Below, piece by piece: positions 60,007-64,000 of a stretch of 64,000 nt of DNA (the stretch's first letter is position 1; each line of letters starts with the position of its first letter). The position numbers and the translations under genes were made by a program. Source of the DNA: Tetracentron sinense (Eukaryota > Streptophyta > Magnoliopsida > Trochodendrales > Trochodendraceae); assembly GCA_015143295.1 (NCBI GenBank), contig CM026570.1, positions 9,324,047 to 9,388,046 on the forward strand, given 5' to 3'. Below the pieces are notes generated by a model. The model made no database searches and was not told the DNA's origin. It was given only the letters and a program-made list of their open reading frames with translations.

Positions 60007-60232
60007 CTACTATTATAACTGGACTCCTTGGAGTCGGTTACAATCCACAAGTCAACACATTTCCCTTTTAATACTACTTGATTCTGAGTAAGATTCACTA
60101 AGCCTTAGGGTTTAACCACCAAACCTTGGTTTCTATAAGAACAAAATTAAGTCTAAAGGTTAAAATAGTTAACTAGAGTTAAAAGACTTTTGTGTTGTAA
60201 CCGGACTCCAAGGAGTTTGGTTATAACCGTAG
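60007..60232. mobile_element. Second fold-back MITE nested in the hAT-like element
   Basis: Left arm AATCCTCTACTATTATAACT and GGACTCCTTGGAGTC; right arm GGACTCCAAGGAGTTTGGTT and ATAACCGTAGAGGATT. The outermost AATCCTCTAC is the same as in the GGTTATCACC family, so the two families are probably related. Confidence 0.8.
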
Positions 60233-60559
60233 AGGATTAGTCATGTGGCATCTATCCAATTGAATTTTAAAAAAAAAAAACATCTTTTAACTATTTTATT
60301 TAATTATTTAATATGGCATAGTCATTAGACAAGGGGGCAACTTTCTAACTTTTCAGAAAATTATATTATATTTTTAATAGGGAATAGCTATAGAGAAAGG
60401 GAAAAATTGTTCACTTAAACAAGGAGAAACAATATTTGTAGTATATGTATAAGATGTATGTATGGAATGATCCACAAACTTAGTCGTCAAAAGTTTTTTC
60501 GGGGTTCTACCCTTGAACCAAATGTGCCCCGCTACAACAAATTCCTAGTTCTGCCCCTG

Positions 60560-60625
60560 GACCTCGAGACCTCTGGGTTTACGATTCGTCCTTCGACCAT
60601 TGAGCTAAACCCTAGTTTTACTAAT
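60560..60625 (-). mobile_element. tRNA-like fragment, probable SINE remnant
   Basis: On the minus strand TAGCTCAATGG is a perfect A-box match, followed at about the right spacing by GGTCTCGAGGTCC, a weak B box. It is too degenerate for a tRNA gene. The hAT-like element is inserted at its end. Confidence 0.4.
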
Positions 60626-61980
60626 GTGTAGATAGGAGTACAATAATAAGAAACATAAGAAATGATTATAAGCTTATTTACTTACGCCCATTACAACAAT
60701 ATCAAAACCATGCCATAGGCTAAGATTTTTTTATCATCTCTACATTTGAGCTGCCCTGCAAAATTGGGCTTCTCTGCTCCAGAACAATGAGTAAGCCAAG
60801 GCTCGAAGGTGAAACTCGAGCCAAAGCTTCGATAAATAAGCCATGGAAAAGGTTGTAACAGAAAGACTTGGAAAAAGAAATTACCAAGTGTGAATTCATC
60901 CTAATATCATATTCATGCACTATCTTTGTATGTATATATATTGATAATAATGGGTTTTAGTTAGACGTGGTTTGTTCTCTAGTAAACTGATTTAGGTTTC
61001 TTTTGTATCATCATTTGTTCATGGTTTTAGCTCCATATCCATTGTTCAGAGCTTCAATGATTTCCCACATGGGGTCTTGTTTGGTTCTCCCATTATCATA
61101 TGAAAGTATGTCAAATTTTAATGGAGTTAGAATTTGTATTTAATGCCCTTCACATGGCATCCCACATGCCCTCACTTGCTCTCACCTTCCAACCATGGAT
61201 TCTCTCCCCCACTCAACCAACTCCTCATTTTCTACTTCAATCAATCACTTGGCACTTCCACTAGAAACTTTTCAATCTTAAATAAAATTTGTATTTCTTC
61301 CTATCTTATCATATAAGCCTCTCATTTTGTCTTTCATGGTTAGATTTAGTTCTAGTGTTGTATTACCCTAAGGATCTCCAGGTTCTCTAATTTCTAACAT
61401 AAGGCTTTAATTAACCCAAAAAAAAACTTCTAAGATCTATTATTGTAGGTTATTGATGATATAATAATAATAATTGTTGTTGGTGTTGTTGCAAATTAAC
61501 CCAAGGGAATCAATCATTTCTAGTATTTTATTATTATTATTATTTTATTTTATTTTTAGATTAGGGTTGTTATAGGCTTTTGATCATTTGGCAAGAAAAT
61601 GTGTCGCATCTTTTGCTCATTTTATGTGGGGCCTGTATAATATTAAATCAATATCAATCATTATTTGGGACTTTTAAACATATTTTCAACTTCTCCCATA
61701 TGGAAGGTTTTGGATGTTGGCTCTAGTGGCTGAACTTCCTTGAAAGTTTCATCTCTTATCCAAAAAAAGAAAAAAAAAAAAAAATGTTAGAGAACAAGAA
61801 GCTATTTTTTGCATCTACAAATAGAAAAGAAAATTGGAATAAATGAAAGCAACATATTGCTCTATTGATTTGGCTAAACCTAGAGTTGGGAGGCCTTCAA
61901 TACAACCTATCTTTTAATTTTCAAAGAAATGAATTGAGTTTTTTGTGTGTGTGTGTGGGGGGGGGGGGGGCGGGGGTTAT
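60626..61980. other. Gene-free AT-rich stretch
   Basis: No gene or complete repeat recognised. A run of about 12 G lies at about 61959-61970. Confidence 0.45.
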
Positions 61981-61990
61981 AGAAAGTTTT

Positions 61991-62412
61991 CGGGGGTGTT
62001 TGGGTTGGATTTTTTTTCCGATTTAATCACTTAAAATCGATTCTAAGCGATTTTAGACTCAAGAATCCCGTTTGGTTTACTTAGAAAAAATCGATTTTAT
62101 TAAAATTGATTTTTCAACAATCAATTTATTTCAAATCGAGATGAAGGGTGATTTTGAGAGGGGACAATCGTTTGTTTTGTATTTTTTTTACCTAAGAGAC
62201 ATTTGCATATATCTTCAATTTTGAAAAAAAAAAAATCAATTTTTTTTAGTTAACCACACAGGATTATTTGCATAGAATCACTTTTCTATCATAAATCAAT
62301 TCTACTCAATGTCAACCAAATAGTATTATGATTATTTGACAATTGATTTCTACACAATCATTTCTTATCACAATTGATTCTAGATAATAGAATCGGATCC
62401 AAACAGGCCCTC
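61991..62412. mobile_element. MITE-like fold-back element with GGGTGTTTGG ends
   Basis: The left end GGGGGTGTTTGGGTTGGATT and the complement of the right end GAGGGCCTGTTTGGATCCGA are similar. The interior carries many AATCGATT/AATTGATT motifs in both orientations. No clear target duplication. Confidence 0.6.
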
Positions 62413-63110
62413 GTATCTTAATTGCTTAATTCCGTCTAATTAAATAAGTTACATAAAGATAAAGAAAAGTAAAATAGCTTATATTTAAGGAGGACAAGAT
62501 GTATATCCACAAAAACAAAGAAACATGGATTTGTGGGGTCAATCTAATGCTTGTGTGGTGTGCCCCTAGAGGTTCAGATGTTTGATGGGACCCACTGTCA
62601 ACCTAACGTGTGAGTGTGAGAGCACATGGGAACACTTGTAGGGCATACCACGTGGGTTACACAGCTCTTTCTGATGTGGTGGGCTTTGCTTAGCTCTAGG
62701 CCTCTACCCCAACTGAGCCAGTGTCTTATTATGAAGAATTTAATATCCTATAAAACATCAGAACCAAAGTCACCTGATCAGATAGTAAGATATGCTACCC
62801 ACATCAGCTATTCATACTAACTGCTGTGCCCCTCATGAGTAATTTAGGGTACATCCTGCAATCGATTCTAGAATGGGTGAAGAATCCATTTAAGTGATTA
62901 AATGGCAAACGCTTCCTCTAAATAGATTGTTTTTTCCTCTAAATAGATTTGGAGTGACATGTTGTGAAAGTAATCCCCTCCCCCCCCCCCCCCCCCCAAT
63001 TCATTATCAGTATAACCAACCAACTAACGATTGCTAACCCAAAAAAAAACATATATTATGTGCATATTCTTACCACACAAAAAAAAAAAGATTCTGTGAC
63101 TATTATTTAT
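62413..63110. other. Gene-free stretch
   Basis: No gene recognised. A run of about 20 C lies at about 62978-62998. Confidence 0.4.
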
Positions 63111-63366
63111 CAGTGTTTTCAGAACCGGACCAGGCTTCGTACCTGCAGAGTGACCGGTTGTTTGGACCGTATCTTTTTATTAATCATTTTTGCCCATTTT
63201 TCCTGGCCGGTTTTTACCCGTTTTTAACCCCGGTTTCCTAGTTGAATCGTTCGGATCTGACCAGTTCTGCAGATTCTTAATGTACTCCGGTTTTGGGAGG
63301 TTTTCGGAAGCGGCAACCTGGTCGGTTCCCCATTTTCAACCGGCCCATCAAGTTTTAATAACACTG
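63111..63366. mobile_element. hAT-like MITE with CAGTGTT ends
   Basis: CAGTGTTTTCAGAACCGG at the left and TTTTAATAACACTG at the right form imperfect terminal inverted repeats. The interior repeats CCGGTT/AACCGG. The flanks give no clear 8-bp duplication. Confidence 0.6.
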
Positions 63367-64000
63367 ATTAACAAAGTATAATAACCTTGCGCCTTTAGAA
63401 AGAAATGAAAAAAAAAAGGAAGGGGTGTTATGTGGATAAATCTGGCGTGGATGCACTCTGCTGCAAGCACTGCACAGACTTGAGTCGTTAGAGGGATCTA
63501 AAGCTATCATTAAAAATCTGTTGTACTTCCCCTACCGACCTGGGTTCGATTTCCTTTCTGTGAAATCCTCTTGTAATTGCCGTGACATGCTAATGGCTCT
63601 CAATTAGATTCATGAAAAAAAATTTAAAATGAATGAATCAATGAAAGAAAAGCTCTCTCGAAAGAAGCAAAAATAACACCAGGCCATTGATCTCAGTTAC
63701 TGTATATTACTAACTTTTTACCTACTAACATAATTAAATGATGCCTACCAAAAAAGATTGACGATTTGCTTAAATACTAGGAACTCTACTTGGCTCAGAA
63801 TAGCTGAAATGGGAGGATAGGAATACAAATGTTTTTAGTTTTTACCATGACATTAAAAACAGGAACAATAGTCTCATTGGGCGCCTAAAGGGCGTCTATA
63901 TAAAAATAAAATTAAAACAATAAGGGGGAAAAAAAGGAATGGTCATTACTGGACCTTCCTGGCAAAAATATGGGAGGTAAAAAATCATTGTTGGAATGGC
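63367..64000. other. Right end of window, no gene recognised
   Basis: At about 63536-63552 CCTGGGTTCGATTTCC resembles a B box with a short A run at about 63615, perhaps an old SINE (63470-63625). Otherwise nothing is recognised. Confidence 0.35.

Larger units (their letters stand above)
59496..60559. mobile_element. hAT-like element (CAGGGGCGGAGC ends) with two nested MITEs
   Basis: Left end CAGGGGCGGAGCCAGG; right end CCTAGTTCTGCCCCTG, roughly complementary. The flanks AACCTCGA (59488-59495) and GACCTCGA (60560-60567) match at 7 of 8, an 8-bp target duplication. No transposase. Two fold-back MITEs fill most of the interior. Confidence 0.8.

Noticed and set aside
61959..62998. Long G and C runs at about 61959 and 62978 as functional elements
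   Set aside because: Homopolymer runs are common and often inexact in assemblies; no structure around them.

Overview
This window is nuclear DNA from a flowering plant, most likely a eudicot. Genes are split by GT-AG introns, intergenic DNA is AT-rich, and the spacers are filled with plant-type transposons (fold-back MITEs, hAT-like and PIF/Harbinger-like elements, tRNA-derived SINEs, LTR and LINE remnants). Nothing prokaryotic is present: no operons, CRISPR array or phage genes. I cannot name the species.

There are five protein-coding loci. (1) At 1655-1831 (+) lies the last exon of a TSR2-like pre-rRNA-processing gene; its earlier exons lie left of the window or are lost, and a minus-strand copia-type remnant occupies the preceding intron. 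(2) At 8714-10405 (+) is an intact single-exon glyoxal/galactose oxidase-like (GLOX) gene. (3) At 17460-35251 (+) is a complete 13-exon EDR1-type Raf-like MAPKKK whose exons join to exactly 1000 codons (999 aa). (4) At 36957-39412 (+) is a two-exon DYW-class pentatricopeptide repeat (PPR) protein closely resembling Arabidopsis At4g14820. (5) At 43291-43695 (-) is a small DUF1677 protein. From 43.7 kb to the right end, about 20 kb, I find no gene.

Layout: 0-8.7 kb holds the TSR2 3' end and a dense field of repeats. 10.4-17.3 kb holds MITEs, a hAT-like element and a 659-bp tandem array that ends about 170 bp before the EDR1 start codon. The EDR1 introns hold a LINE remnant, AT microsatellites and a Mutator-like element with a PIF/Harbinger-like element nested inside it. 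45-57 kb is an old noncoding segmental duplication whose two copies carry different transposon insertions. 57-64 kb holds a hAT-like element with two MITEs nested inside and several smaller fold-back elements.

The genes are not an operon and need not act together. EDR1-type kinases restrain salicylate-dependent defence and cell death, GLOX proteins make H2O2 outside the cell, DYW-PPR proteins edit organelle RNA, and TSR2 serves ribosome assembly. From memory, Arabidopsis keeps DUF1677 next to this PPR gene (At4g14819/At4g14820), and a paralogous region carries TSR2 near another DUF1677 gene, so part of this gene order may be ancestral. The most unusual features are the repeat architecture: a shared CACGTG/GGTTAA module recurring in elements with different ends, the 659-bp array beside the EDR1 promoter, and the two duplicated blocks with reciprocal insertions.
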